From Sphingomonadales bacterium UBA7473 (lineage in GTDB: Bacteria > Pseudomonadota > Alphaproteobacteria > Sphingomonadales > Sphingomonadaceae): a stretch of 10,235 nucleotides of DNA. The stretch is taken from NCBI GenBank assembly GCA_002478575.1, contig DLOX01000041.1, positions 1 through 10,235 on the forward strand. Direction: 5' to 3'. Both the position numbers and the translations under genes were made by a program. Shown piece after piece: positions 1-7,072 of this stretch (positions are counted from its first letter, which is position 1; the number at the start of each line of letters is the position of its first letter). Under the pieces are notes generated by a model. That model was not told the origin of the DNA. It saw nothing but the letters and a program-made list of their open reading frames with translations, and ran no database searches.

Positions 1-1028
1 TCGCCGGGCATATTAGCAGTAGTTACATGCCCATTAGCGCCAATCACCAATATCTCTGCATAAGGGATCGCTTTCCCCATCGACGTTGGGAATTCATCAA
101 CCAGCGCGGGATCAAGATAGGTCGAACGAAAGGCTTCGGTAAGTCCGTACATAGGGTAAATGTCCGCGCTAGGGATGCACCGCTGCATCGCTTTGATCAG
201 ACCGGGGGTCAGTGCGCCCCCGGAGTTGGTCAAGCGCCGCAAAGATTGAGATGCTGTTTCCGACCAATCGACTTCGGTCAGCTGCGTCCACAGCGGTGGC
301 ACGCCAGCAAGGGTGGTAATGCTCCACCGTTCGACCGCCTTGGCTACATCGCGTGGCATCAGGAAATCGAGCGGCGCGACGGCGGCGCCCCCATACCAAC
401 TGCTCAGCAGTTGGTTCTGCCCATAGTCAAAGCTGAGCGGAAGCACGGCGAGCGTTTTGTCTTCGCGGGTAATCTTCAAATAGTTCGCCACGCTGTCTCC
501 GCCCAACCATAAATTAGCGTGGCTCAGCATCACACCCTTGGGCATTCCCGTTGAGCCCGAGGTGTACAGCAAAGCCGCCAAATCGTCCGCGCCGGCATTG
601 CTAGGCGGAAGCGGAGCCAATGCTTCACATTCTTTAAGGAGCGCGCCCTCAAACCCTAGTTTGGCATTCAAGTCCGAAAGCAGGGCAGCCCGCTGTTCCG
701 TCGTGATCAATAGGCTTGCACCACTGTCGCTTAGGATATGCCCAACCTGTTGAGCTTTCAAAAGCGGATTGACCGGCACATGGATCAGCCCCGCTCGCGG
801 TGCGGCTAACGGCATGATGCAAGCAAGGATGGTTTTGGGCAGCCAAGTCGCCACCCGATCTCCGGCGACTGCGCCCGAGGCAAGCAACCAAGCCGCGACC
901 TTCCCCGTCAACACCTCCAATTCGGCATAGGAAAGCGCACGATCACGGGTTATTAAGGCAATTGCGCTATCATTTCCCCGCAACGGCAAATGATCAATGG
1001 GTTTTGACGGTGGAACAGGCAGGGACAC
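1..1028 (-). CDS. Acyl-CoA ligase (AMP-forming), exosortase-A-system type, 3' end outside window
   Basis: This is an adenylate-forming enzyme (ANL superfamily) that should activate a carboxylic acid with ATP and pass it to CoA or a carrier protein. I translated the reverse strand by hand and it stays open to the window edge, giving 342 residues; the C-terminal lid domain is missing. The P-loop motif YTSGSTGMPKG is at about residues 155-165 and the A5 motif YGLTE at about 294-298. The phrase YGLTEAFRSTYLDP resembles the exosortase-A-associated ligase family (TIGR03098 as I recall it). The start is uncertain. GTG at 1028 is the most upstream start I could find after an in-frame stop, with only a weak GAAAG upstream; TTG at 989 or 983 are alternatives. 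The gene is divergent from the GNAT-ACP-hydrolase operon, and the adjacent ACP is a plausible acceptor for the activated acid. Family assignment is firm; substrate is unknown. Confidence 0.92.
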   Translation of the reverse strand, partial: MSLPVPPSKPIDHLPLRGNDSAIALITRDRALSYAELEVLTGKVAAWLLASGAVAGDRVATWLPKTILACIMPLAAPRAGLIHVPVNPLLKAQQVGHILSDSGASLLITTEQRAALLSDLNAKLGFEGALLKECEALAPLPPSNAGADDLAALLYTSGSTGMPKGVMLSHANLWLGGDSVANYLKITREDKTLAVLPLSFDYGQNQLLSSWYGGAAVAPLDFLMPRDVAKAVERWSITTLAGVPPLWTQLTEVDWSETASQSLRRLTNSGGALTPGLIKAMQRCIPSADIYPMYGLTEAFRSTYLDPALVDEFPTSMGKAIPYAEILVIGANGHVTTANMPG

Positions 1029-1072
1029 AGCGCACTTTCAAAGGCCAGATCAAGAGTGAGGACGCCTCTAAC
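1029..1072. promoter_or_regulatory. Very short divergent intergenic region
   Basis: Only about 44 bases separate the proposed start codons of the leftward ligase and the rightward GNAT gene. At least one promoter must therefore lie inside the 5' coding part of the other gene, unless one of the starts is wrong. A TTGACG at 1004-1009 could be a -35 for the rightward operon, but no good -10 follows at normal spacing. A GAGGA at 1058-1062 lies ten bases before the GNAT ATG and can serve as its ribosome binding site. The promoter call is weak; the layout is directly visible. Confidence 0.35.
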
Positions 1073-2107
1073 ATGAAGTGGGTTAAGGGGGAATTGATCG
1101 ATAGTTTGATCGACAATCGCGCCGATCCACGGCGTCACTTGTCTGATCAATCCGATCATCCACCTTTCGATCGTTTGACTTGGTTTCAACGCGTCGCGCG
1201 CCATTGGAGCGGCGGGGCGCGGCCCCTTGTTGCCCGAGCTTGGAATGAAATGGGGACGGCTTGGCTCTTCCTCGCCCTACGTTCATCCAACCATGCTGTC
1301 TCTCTTTCGAACTGGTACAGCTTTGCCTATCGGCCGATCTTCAGCGGTGAGCCGGATGGCAGCCTGTTGAAAGCCATTGCAAAGCGGCTGCGCAAGGCCA
1401 AGTCGGTGCCGTCGTGCATCACGCTTGCGCCAGTCCCACGCGGCGATGGCAGCTCAGATCTTGTCCTCAAAGCCTTTAGAACCGCAGGCTGGATCGCTAT
1501 GCGTCACCAAAGCTCAACCAGCTGGATCGCCAATGTGAGCGGCAAAAGCTTTGACGAATATTGGGCGGAGCGCCCCGGCCAGTTGCGCAACACTTTTCAG
1601 CGCAAGGCAAAAAAGGCTTCAATTTCTGCCGAAGTGAAGACCAGCTTCTCCGAAGAAGATTGGGCGGCCTATGAATCGGTTTATGGCGAAAGCTGGAAGC
1701 CTGAGGAAGGCGCTGCTCAATTCTTGAAAGATATGGCCATCGAGAAGTCGGCGCTTGGCTGTTATCGGCTGGGTCTTGCTTATCATGAGGATCGCGTTGT
1801 GGCGGCGCAATTCTGGATCGTGTCGCAGGGCATCGCTTATATTCACAAGCTTGCTCATTGTGAAAGTGCCAAAGAATTGTCGCCCGGAACGATCCTCAGC
1901 GTTGCTCTGTTCCGCCACGTGATTGACATTGATCATGTCCGGAAAATTGATTTTGGCACGGGCAATGACAAATATAAGGCCGATTGGATGGATGAAAGTC
2001 ATCCGCTTGATACAATCCGCTTGTTCAAAACCAATTCAATCATTGGCCTTGCATCAGCCTTGCGTGCCCAGATTTCTGCGCTTGTTCATAAGACGCCAGT
2101 CGATTAA
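1073..2107 (+). CDS. BioF2-like GNAT acyltransferase of the exosortase-A cluster
   Basis: This 344-residue protein has the look of a double-GNAT, FemAB/BioF2-like (Acetyltransf_6) acyltransferase, which transfers an acyl or aminoacyl group from a CoA or carrier donor to an amine. An N-terminal part around PFDRLTWF (residues 31-38) is followed by the conserved C-terminal block: FDEYWAERPGQLRNTFQRKAKKA (split here as residues 160-169 and 170-182), ESWKPEEG at 206-213, VAAQFW at 243-248, IHKLAH at 257-262, SPGT at 270-273 and IDFGTG at 292-297. These resemble GNAT proteins encoded in sphingomonad exosortase clusters. The ATG at 1073 is chosen because a GAGGA lies ten bases upstream and the family N-terminus fits; an in-frame ATG at 962 would extend into the ligase gene by 37 residues of unlikely sequence. 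It is first in a four-gene operon, with ACP 29 bases downstream. Acceptor and donor are unknown. Confidence 0.85.
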   Translation: MKWVKGELIDSLIDNRADPRRHLSDQSDHPPFDRLTWFQRVARHWSGGARPLVARAWNEMGTAWLFLALRSSNHAVSLSNWYSFAYRPIFSGEPDGSLLKAIAKRLRKAKSVPSCITLAPVPRGDGSSDLVLKAFRTAGWIAMRHQSSTSWIANVSGKSFDEYWAERPGQLRNTFQRKAKKASISAEVKTSFSEEDWAAYESVYGESWKPEEGAAQFLKDMAIEKSALGCYRLGLAYHEDRVVAAQFWIVSQGIAYIHKLAHCESAKELSPGTILSVALFRHVIDIDHVRKIDFGTGNDKYKADWMDESHPLDTIRLFKTNSIIGLASALRAQISALVHKTPVD

Positions 2108-2136
2108 CGGCGAGCGCCAAGGGAGCGAACCAAAAC

Positions 2137-2409
2137 ATGTCAGACCTTACCGACGCCAGCGTTGAATCCAAAGTCCGCGATATCCTGCGCGACGCTTTGG
2201 GACTGAGTGCGGAAAGAGTATCAAGCTTTTCCGATAGCTCGGGCCTTTTCGGTACCCTGCCTGAACTGGATTCTATGGCTGTCGCAGGGCTTTTAACTGA
2301 GCTCGAAGATCGCTTGGGCATCATCGTCGACGATGATGAAATTGACGTTGATATGTTGGAGAGCTTTGGTGGTCTGGTCGCCTTCGCGCAGCGCAAGGTC
2401 GCTGGGTGA
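2137..2409 (+). CDS. Acyl carrier protein, exosortase-A-associated
   Basis: A 90-residue acidic protein of acyl carrier type. The phosphopantetheine attachment serine is Ser46 in ELDSMA, matching the D-S-(L/M) motif of ACPs; helix 1 is at about residues 8-22, and the acidic helix 2/3 region carries EDRLGI and VDDDEID (residues 57-70). It should be converted to the holo form by a phosphopantetheinyl transferase encoded elsewhere and carry an acyl or aminoacyl thioester in the cytoplasm. AAGGGAG at 2119-2125 lies 11 bases before the ATG. Its stop overlaps the GTG start of the next gene by four bases (GTGA), which implies translational coupling. Its placement between a GNAT acyltransferase and two hydrolases, with an AMP-forming ligase divergent, suggests that it is the carrier for the cassette rather than the housekeeping AcpP of fatty acid synthesis. 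Confidence 0.9.
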   Translation: MSDLTDASVESKVRDILRDALGLSAERVSSFSDSSGLFGTLPELDSMAVAGLLTELEDRLGIIVDDDEIDVDMLESFGGLVAFAQRKVAG

Positions 2410-3059
2410 TTGATCTTTATATTTGGTCTGGCGGCACGGAGCTGATCCAATGGTTCGGATCAGCTGATCAGCCGAGGGTCCTCATTTTCGAACCCCTTTT
2501 TGAAGAACGCAATCGTTGCCGTCGGCTTATCGCAGAGATGGCGCGTGAACTCGACAAGGCGGGGTTGTCGGTCGCTATACCCGACTTGCCGGGAAGCGGG
2601 GAAAGCCTGTTCGACATCAAAACACTATGTTTCTCTGATTGGACATTGGCGGCGCAATCCGCTTGCACTGCAATTAGACCCGCCGTGATTGCTAGCTTTC
2701 GCGGTGGCGTTCTTGTTGTGCCGTCGGAAACAGCGACCCCGCACTGGACATTTGCGCCGGAACAAGGGTCACGCATTGTCCGCGATTTAGAACGGGCTCG
2801 AGCAGCAGCAGGGCCGTCATCGACGGGTTATGCTGGCCATATGCTCAGCTCAGAGTTTGTGGAAGGTCTCGCCGCGGCAACGCTGCCGACCGGAGCGCAG
2901 CCTCATATAATCAGGCTGGAAACTGATGCGGCGCTCGCTAATCAAAAGATCCCCGGAGCCCCGCTCTGGCGACGTGCCGAACCCGGCGAAGACAGCGCAC
3001 TTTCCAAGGCACTTGCCGACAGTATCCTGGCTTGGGGGAAGCAATGCGGCGCTTGGTGA
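2406..3059 (+). CDS. Exosortase-A-associated alpha/beta hydrolase 2, nucleophile apparently absent
   Basis: A 217-residue alpha/beta-hydrolase-like protein. The stretch EPLFEERNRCRR (residues 29-40) followed by IPDLPGSGES (58-67) matches the layout of the exosortase-A-associated hydrolase 2 family (TIGR03101 as I recall it). The usual nucleophile elbow G-x-S-x-G is not present; the equivalent stretch is IASFRGGVLVV at 95-105, with Arg99 at about the nucleophile position. I recall a GLRLG-like elbow in this family, so loss of the serine may be a family trait and not damage here. The length is on the short side and no obvious catalytic His near the C-terminus was found. It starts with GTG, coupled by a four-base overlap to the ACP, and its end overlaps hydrolase 1. 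It may be a non-catalytic partner or a carrier-binding protein. Family call is moderately sure; catalytic activity is doubtful. Confidence 0.75.
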   Translation: MIDLYIWSGGTELIQWFGSADQPRVLIFEPLFEERNRCRRLIAEMARELDKAGLSVAIPDLPGSGESLFDIKTLCFSDWTLAAQSACTAIRPAVIASFRGGVLVVPSETATPHWTFAPEQGSRIVRDLERARAAAGPSSTGYAGHMLSSEFVEGLAAATLPTGAQPHIIRLETDAALANQKIPGAPLWRRAEPGEDSALSKALADSILAWGKQCGAW

Positions 3060-3844
3060 GCTTCACCTGCGAGGGCAACACCCTTGCCGCCACTTTGGAT
3101 GAAGCTCCCAGCGCGACGGGGCTGCTCATCGTCTCTGGCGGAAATGAAATTCGCGCGGGCGCGCATCGCGGTATGGCAAAATTAGCCGCTGACATAGCAG
3201 CAAAGGGATTCCCCGTCTTTCGATTTGATCGACGCGGGATTGGGGACAGCGAAGGACAAAATCGCGGCTTTCAATCGTCCGCTCTGGATATTGACGCCGC
3301 GATTAGCGCCTTTCGCGGCCATTGCCCAGCCATCACCCGTATCGTGGCATTTGGAAATTGCGATGGCGCCAGTGCAATCTTGATCCACCGACCGGCAGGA
3401 ATCGATGCGGCTCTGCTGGCCAATATCTGGACCATCGAAACCAACGAAGAGGGTCCTCCTCCCGCAGCTATCAAAGCGCGCTATAAGGAGAAACTGCTTC
3501 AACCGAAGGAGTGGCTGCGCTTGTTGCGTGGAGGCATCAATATCGGGAAGGTGTTGAGAGGATTGACCCGAATTGCTTCGCCAGTGCCGCTCGCATCGCT
3601 CTCGGCATCGATCGCTCACGGACTAGAGTCTTTTCCCGGCCCGATCGATATCCTAGTGTCTAAGGGCGACGCGACTGCGATTGCCTTTACAGATGAGTGG
3701 AGCAAGCCCCACTTCAAAGCTGCCCGTTCGCGCAATGATATCAAGATCACGCAAATCGACAGCAGATCACATAGTTTTGCATCAGCCCAGGATTATGATG
3801 CTTTGTTCAGCGCCGCCTGCAACGCTCTGCTTCGCGCAAGCTAG
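3044..3844 (+). CDS. Exosortase-A-associated alpha/beta hydrolase 1, Cys nucleophile
   Basis: A 266-residue alpha/beta hydrolase of the exosortase-A-associated hydrolase 1 type (TIGR03100 as I recall it). Landmarks are GLLIVSGGNEIRAGAHRG (residues 26-43, oxyanion-side strand and loop), FRFDRRGIGDSEG (59-71), the nucleophile elbow GNCDG (104-108) with Cys106 in place of Ser, a candidate acid Asp209 in VSKGDA, and a candidate base His243 in SRSHSF. So a Cys-Asp-His triad is visible. A thioesterase or acyl-transfer role towards the ACP-bound intermediate is an inference from context. The ATG at 3044 is preferred, with GGGGGA at 3034-3039; a TTG at 3032 is also in frame and would add four residues. 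The gene overlaps the end of hydrolase 2 by 16 bases. It is last in the operon and ends five bases from the stop codon of the oppositely oriented GGDEF-EAL gene. Confidence 0.85.
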   Translation: MRRLVSFTCEGNTLAATLDEAPSATGLLIVSGGNEIRAGAHRGMAKLAADIAAKGFPVFRFDRRGIGDSEGQNRGFQSSALDIDAAISAFRGHCPAITRIVAFGNCDGASAILIHRPAGIDAALLANIWTIETNEEGPPPAAIKARYKEKLLQPKEWLRLLRGGINIGKVLRGLTRIASPVPLASLSASIAHGLESFPGPIDILVSKGDATAIAFTDEWSKPHFKAARSRNDIKITQIDSRSHSFASAQDYDALFSAACNALLRAS

Positions 3845-3849
3845 CAGCG

Positions 3850-6081
3850 TCAAGCCAATGGCATAGCGCCATTCTCAGTCTGGAATGCCGGAAGCCCGGA
3901 CTTCGAGAAATCCGCGCGCAAGACACGCTGGCGATCAATTCCATCAGAATCTACAGGAATGCCCGCTGCCGCCAACCAGCTTCTCGGCACGCGGTGTGGT
4001 GTACAAAGTCCGCCATTGCCATCGTCGACCATACGGCTTTCAAATTTGATACCCTGTTGATTTTTCTTGGATCGCACAACGTCCGCAACCACCAGCTGGC
4101 CTTGACCAAAATCAATCACGAATTTGGTGCCAATTGGCACATCAATAAGCCCTTCAATCAACGCGCCTGTCGCAGAGACGTTTCGAATGAATATCGGATA
4201 GTAATGATTTTCGTGAACCGCGCCGACCTTTCGGAACATAGAAATCCGCTTATGGCGCTGCCTCGCATGCCCGGACGGTGGAATCGTCCATTCCCCCTCG
4301 GAAAGCCGTTTCGTCAAATGGTCGTTCTTGACAGGTTTGCTATACACATAGCCTTGAATATGGCTCACACGCAGGCTGCGGATGAGGTCGAGCTGATCGA
4401 GCGTTTCTATCCCTTCAGCCGTCGTATCCATGCCTAGCGCTTCAGCCAACGCCACAATCGCAGTAATGATCGCGGAATTGCGCGAACCCACTTCAGTTGC
4501 GTTTCTGACGAAACTCTGATCGATCTTGATTTTGTCAAATGGCGCATGCTGCAGATAGGAAAGGCTGGAATAGCCCGTACCGAAATCGTCCAATGCCAAT
4601 CGGACGCCTAAATCCTTCAGAGCCGCAAACATCTTGTCCGTGTCTTTGGAATCGCCCAGAAATACGCTTTCAGTAATCTCCAGCTCCAGCCGTTCGGGCG
4701 ACAAGCCAGAACTTGCCAAGGCGTTCATGACATAGCGGGGAAGGTTTGGATCGCAAAATTGGATGGGCGAAACATTGACAGCAATTCGTGCCGAGCCAGG
4801 CCAAGCCGCGGCGTCTTCACAGGCCTTCCGAAGCGTCCATTCACCAAGCTTTCGAATGAGGTCCGTATCTTCTGCAATAGGTATGAAAATAGTGGGAGAG
4901 ATATATCCCTTCTCGGGGTGCTTCCAGCGCATCAATGCTTCGAACCCACCGACGCGATCAGTCGCCGTACAAACAACAGGCTGATAATGGACTTCGATCT
5001 GCCCGCCATTCAAGGCGTCCAACAAATCTTCCTCAAGCGCGCGTCGTTCCTCGGCCGCTCTCAAAAGCTCTTCAGAATAGAAGCGGTAGCGCCCTCGTCC
5101 GCTCCCCTTGGCGGAATAGAGCGCGAGATCCGCATTGCGAACAAGGTCCTCGCTCGACTCTCCATCATAGGGTGAAACCGCAACACCTACGGATACCCCA
5201 ATGATACAACGGCTGTCGTCAATGACGTAAGGTTCAGATAGTTTGGAGATGATCTCATTTGCGAGAAGCGCCAAGTCGCCTCGATCTTGGACGTCGGGCA
5301 AAATGACTTGGAACTCGTCACCACCAAGGCGACTCACCCTCTCTTTGTCTCCAACCACATGGGCCAACCGGAGAGCCACTTGCTTCAGCAGGGCATCACC
5401 CGCTGGGTGACCAAGTGTGTCATTGACTGCCTTGAAGCGATCCAAGTCGAGCAGCATGATGGCGCAACTTCTGTTTTGGTGCTTGAAAGCTGCCAAGGTG
5501 CTTTCAAGCAGTTGCGACATGCGAAATCTGTTAAGCAGGCCAGTTAGCGGATCATATTTTGTGAGTTGGGTGCTAATCTCAGCAGCTTCTCGTTGTTTGG
5601 TAATATCGATACCAAATCCAAGAAAGCCAACAAATTCTCCCTGTGGATCAAATTGCGGCGTGCCGGATACAGACCACCAAACAGTGTCAGTCTCAACAGC
5701 CGCCGCGAGTTGAACTTGCTCGAACTTCAACTTCCGCGCGAACAAAAATGGCAGAGATCTTTGCTGATGTTCAGGTGCATGAGAAAGATCGAACAGGCTT
5801 GCAAACGGACTGCCCGTACCAATTGTCTTTGTAACGAAGAGCTTTCCTATCTGTGAGCTGAGATAGACTATATTTCCGTCACGATCTGTTGACCAAAACC
5901 AGCCCTGCCCTGTCGCTTCATAATTTTGAAGCAGCTTTAACGCCTCTTGAGCCAACGTGACCGAAGCCGGTGAATCGGACACAGGTACGGATTCCGCAAA
6001 TTTGCGATTGGTGAGTCGAGCCAACAGCCCCCGCCCCGTGGCCTGTTGTTCGACATCCTTACTTCTTGGCTGCGATGCCAT
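3850..6081 (-). CDS. PAS-GGDEF-EAL-PilZ cyclic-di-GMP turnover and sensing protein
   Basis: A 743-residue four-domain protein with no clear membrane segment. A PAS-like sensor lies at about residues 45-165 (GQGWFWSTDRDGNIVY near its start; GFGIDITKQREA at its end). The GGDEF domain (175-335) has an intact RLGGDEF at 251-257 and DLDRFKAVNDTLGH before it. The EAL domain (345-595) has EALMRW at 381-386, NVSP at 436-439, ELEITES at 466-472, DDFGTGYSS at 498-506, KIKIDQSF at 517-524 and AEGIET at 555-560, so catalytic residues look intact. A PilZ-like domain follows at about 605-683, with RQRHKR and NVSATG. No RxxD inhibitory site precedes GGDEF. It may make or break c-di-GMP; GGDEF-EAL hybrids often favour hydrolysis. 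ATG at 6081 is chosen because GGGGAG at 6086-6091 precedes it; an in-frame ATG at 6102 lacks that site. c-di-GMP commonly controls exopolysaccharide, which fits the neighbouring exosortase cassette, but that link is inference. Confidence 0.93.
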   Translation of the reverse strand: MASQPRSKDVEQQATGRGLLARLTNRKFAESVPVSDSPASVTLAQEALKLLQNYEATGQGWFWSTDRDGNIVYLSSQIGKLFVTKTIGTGSPFASLFDLSHAPEHQQRSLPFLFARKLKFEQVQLAAAVETDTVWWSVSGTPQFDPQGEFVGFLGFGIDITKQREAAEISTQLTKYDPLTGLLNRFRMSQLLESTLAAFKHQNRSCAIMLLDLDRFKAVNDTLGHPAGDALLKQVALRLAHVVGDKERVSRLGGDEFQVILPDVQDRGDLALLANEIISKLSEPYVIDDSRCIIGVSVGVAVSPYDGESSEDLVRNADLALYSAKGSGRGRYRFYSEELLRAAEERRALEEDLLDALNGGQIEVHYQPVVCTATDRVGGFEALMRWKHPEKGYISPTIFIPIAEDTDLIRKLGEWTLRKACEDAAAWPGSARIAVNVSPIQFCDPNLPRYVMNALASSGLSPERLELEITESVFLGDSKDTDKMFAALKDLGVRLALDDFGTGYSSLSYLQHAPFDKIKIDQSFVRNATEVGSRNSAIITAIVALAEALGMDTTAEGIETLDQLDLIRSLRVSHIQGYVYSKPVKNDHLTKRLSEGEWTIPPSGHARQRHKRISMFRKVGAVHENHYYPIFIRNVSATGALIEGLIDVPIGTKFVIDFGQGQLVVADVVRSKKNQQGIKFESRMVDDGNGGLCTPHRVPRSWLAAAGIPVDSDGIDRQRVLRADFSKSGLPAFQTENGAMPLA

Positions 6082-6085
6082 TGAG

Positions 6086-6091
6086 CTCCCC
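6086..6091 (-). promoter_or_regulatory. Ribosome binding site deciding the GGDEF-EAL start
   Basis: GGGGAG on the minus strand lies four bases before the ATG at 6081. No comparable site precedes the in-frame ATG at 6102, so 6081 is preferred. Confidence 0.6.
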
Positions 6092-6177
6092 AAAAGACAC
6101 ACATAAGTGCAGACTTTCGTCTATCCTATGCGCGTTGCAAAAGGGTTAAGTGCACACAAAGAAGCCGCTGAGCTCCG

Positions 6178-7029
6178 CTATTGGCTTGAGCGCTCTGCGA
6201 TAAGGGTTCGAACAAGATCTTGCATTTTATGATCAAATTTCGCCAGCATCACATGTTCGTCGGCATTGTCGAAATGCGTAATCAGCTGTGCGCCGTTCCA
6301 TTTATGCAAGGCAAAAGCGGGAGGATCGGCAATGATCATTGGTCGATCATCAGGATTATCGGCGTCAATTGGCGCCAGCTCCAGGGCCACTTGTGGGGCA
6401 GTTGAGGCACAGATGCTAACCGTTGTCTTACCCCATCCAATGGTCACATTGCGATGCAAGTGGCCGCAGATGATCCCAACGATTTGCTCCGCCCCTTCTA
6501 TTGCTTCGGCAAAGCGCGCGACCCAAGGCTCATCGGGATGCGTATTCATCCATTCGATGCCGACCTCAACCGGAGGATGATGCATGACAATGAGCGTTGG
6601 TCGCGTGGGCTTTTCCGTAAGACGCTCCTTCAACCATGCCGCACGGGCCTCGCAGAAAGCCCCTCCATGGCGACCCGGCTCGACAGTATCTAAAAAGAGG
6701 ATACGGAGCGTTGGTGTCTCGACTTCATACTGCGCAAAGCCGCCCGAAACTGGCAGATGCGGGAAAGCCGCAATGAAGTTCGCACGATCATCATGATTTC
6801 CCAGACAAGGCCAAATGGGGAAAGGGCATGGCGCAAATGCATTGTGAAGACGCCGATATGAGGCCGCATCACCCCGATCCGTCAAATCGCCGGTCGCAAG
6901 CAAAAGGTCGGGCAGCGGGTTCATCGCCAACAGATATTTGATCACTTGATCCAGGCGCTTGCGGTTAAACTCCGCTGGATTATCTGGATCGAACCCCAAA
7001 TGCACATCGGTCAGTTGAGCAATCAACAT
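6178..7029 (-). CDS. Calcineurin-like metallophosphoesterase, CpdA/Icc-type cyclic nucleotide phosphodiesterase
   Basis: A 283-residue dinuclear metallophosphoesterase. All metal-site motifs are in order: DVH (Asp8, His10), GDLTD (47-51), GNHD (77-80), HHPP (150-153) and GHLH (189-192). Order, spacing and length match class III cyclic-nucleotide phosphodiesterases such as CpdA/Icc, which hydrolyse cAMP. Related members act on other phosphodiesters, so the substrate is not proven. There is no signal peptide, so it should be cytoplasmic. The start is the ATG at 7029; AAGG lies only one base upstream, while AGGATAAGG at 7043-7051 is 13 bases away, so the ribosome site is not ideal. It lies 43 bases downstream of the decahaem cytochrome gene on the same strand and 96 bases upstream of the GGDEF-EAL gene, so co-transcription is possible. 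A lower gene symbol such as cpdA is plausible but not claimed. Confidence 0.88.
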   Translation of the reverse strand: MLIAQLTDVHLGFDPDNPAEFNRKRLDQVIKYLLAMNPLPDLLLATGDLTDRGDAASYRRLHNAFAPCPFPIWPCLGNHDDRANFIAAFPHLPVSGGFAQYEVETPTLRILFLDTVEPGRHGGAFCEARAAWLKERLTEKPTRPTLIVMHHPPVEVGIEWMNTHPDEPWVARFAEAIEGAEQIVGIICGHLHRNVTIGWGKTTVSICASTAPQVALELAPIDADNPDDRPMIIADPPAFALHKWNGAQLITHFDNADEHVMLAKFDHKMQDLVRTLIAERSSQ

Positions 7030-7072
7030 ACCTTGAAATTTGCCTTATCCTGGCCCCGGAGGGCAATGGATG

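Noticed and set aside
27..512. Open frame of 161 codons on the plus strand
   Set aside because: It lies opposite the acyl-CoA ligase, whose P-loop and YGLTE motifs are clear on the minus strand. The plus-strand translation shows no motif.
962..1072. Upstream ATG extension of the GNAT gene
   Set aside because: It would extend into the divergent ligase coding region with 37 residues that do not fit the family; ATG 1073 has a better ribosome site.
953..1204. Open frame of 83 codons on the minus strand upstream of the ligase
   Set aside because: It overlaps the GNAT start region in another frame, shows no motif, and is not the ligase frame.
1619..2002. Open frame of 127 codons on the minus strand
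   Set aside because: It is antisense to the conserved C-terminal half of the GNAT protein.
3182..3619. Open frame of 145 codons on the minus strand
   Set aside because: It is antisense to hydrolase 1, whose catalytic elbow and domain motifs are clear.
3994..4437. Open frame of 147 codons on the plus strand
   Set aside because: It is antisense to the EAL and PilZ parts of the c-di-GMP protein; no domain is seen.
6103..6177. Possible promoter elements (TTAACC, TAGGAT) or a CtrA-like half site before the GGDEF-EAL gene
   Set aside because: The spacing and matches are poor and the second half of a CtrA site is missing; nothing else is seen in this gap.
7053..7064. Small GC hairpin (GCCC, four-base loop, GGGC) after the decahaem gene
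   Set aside because: The stem is only four pairs and no T-run follows, so a terminator cannot be supported.
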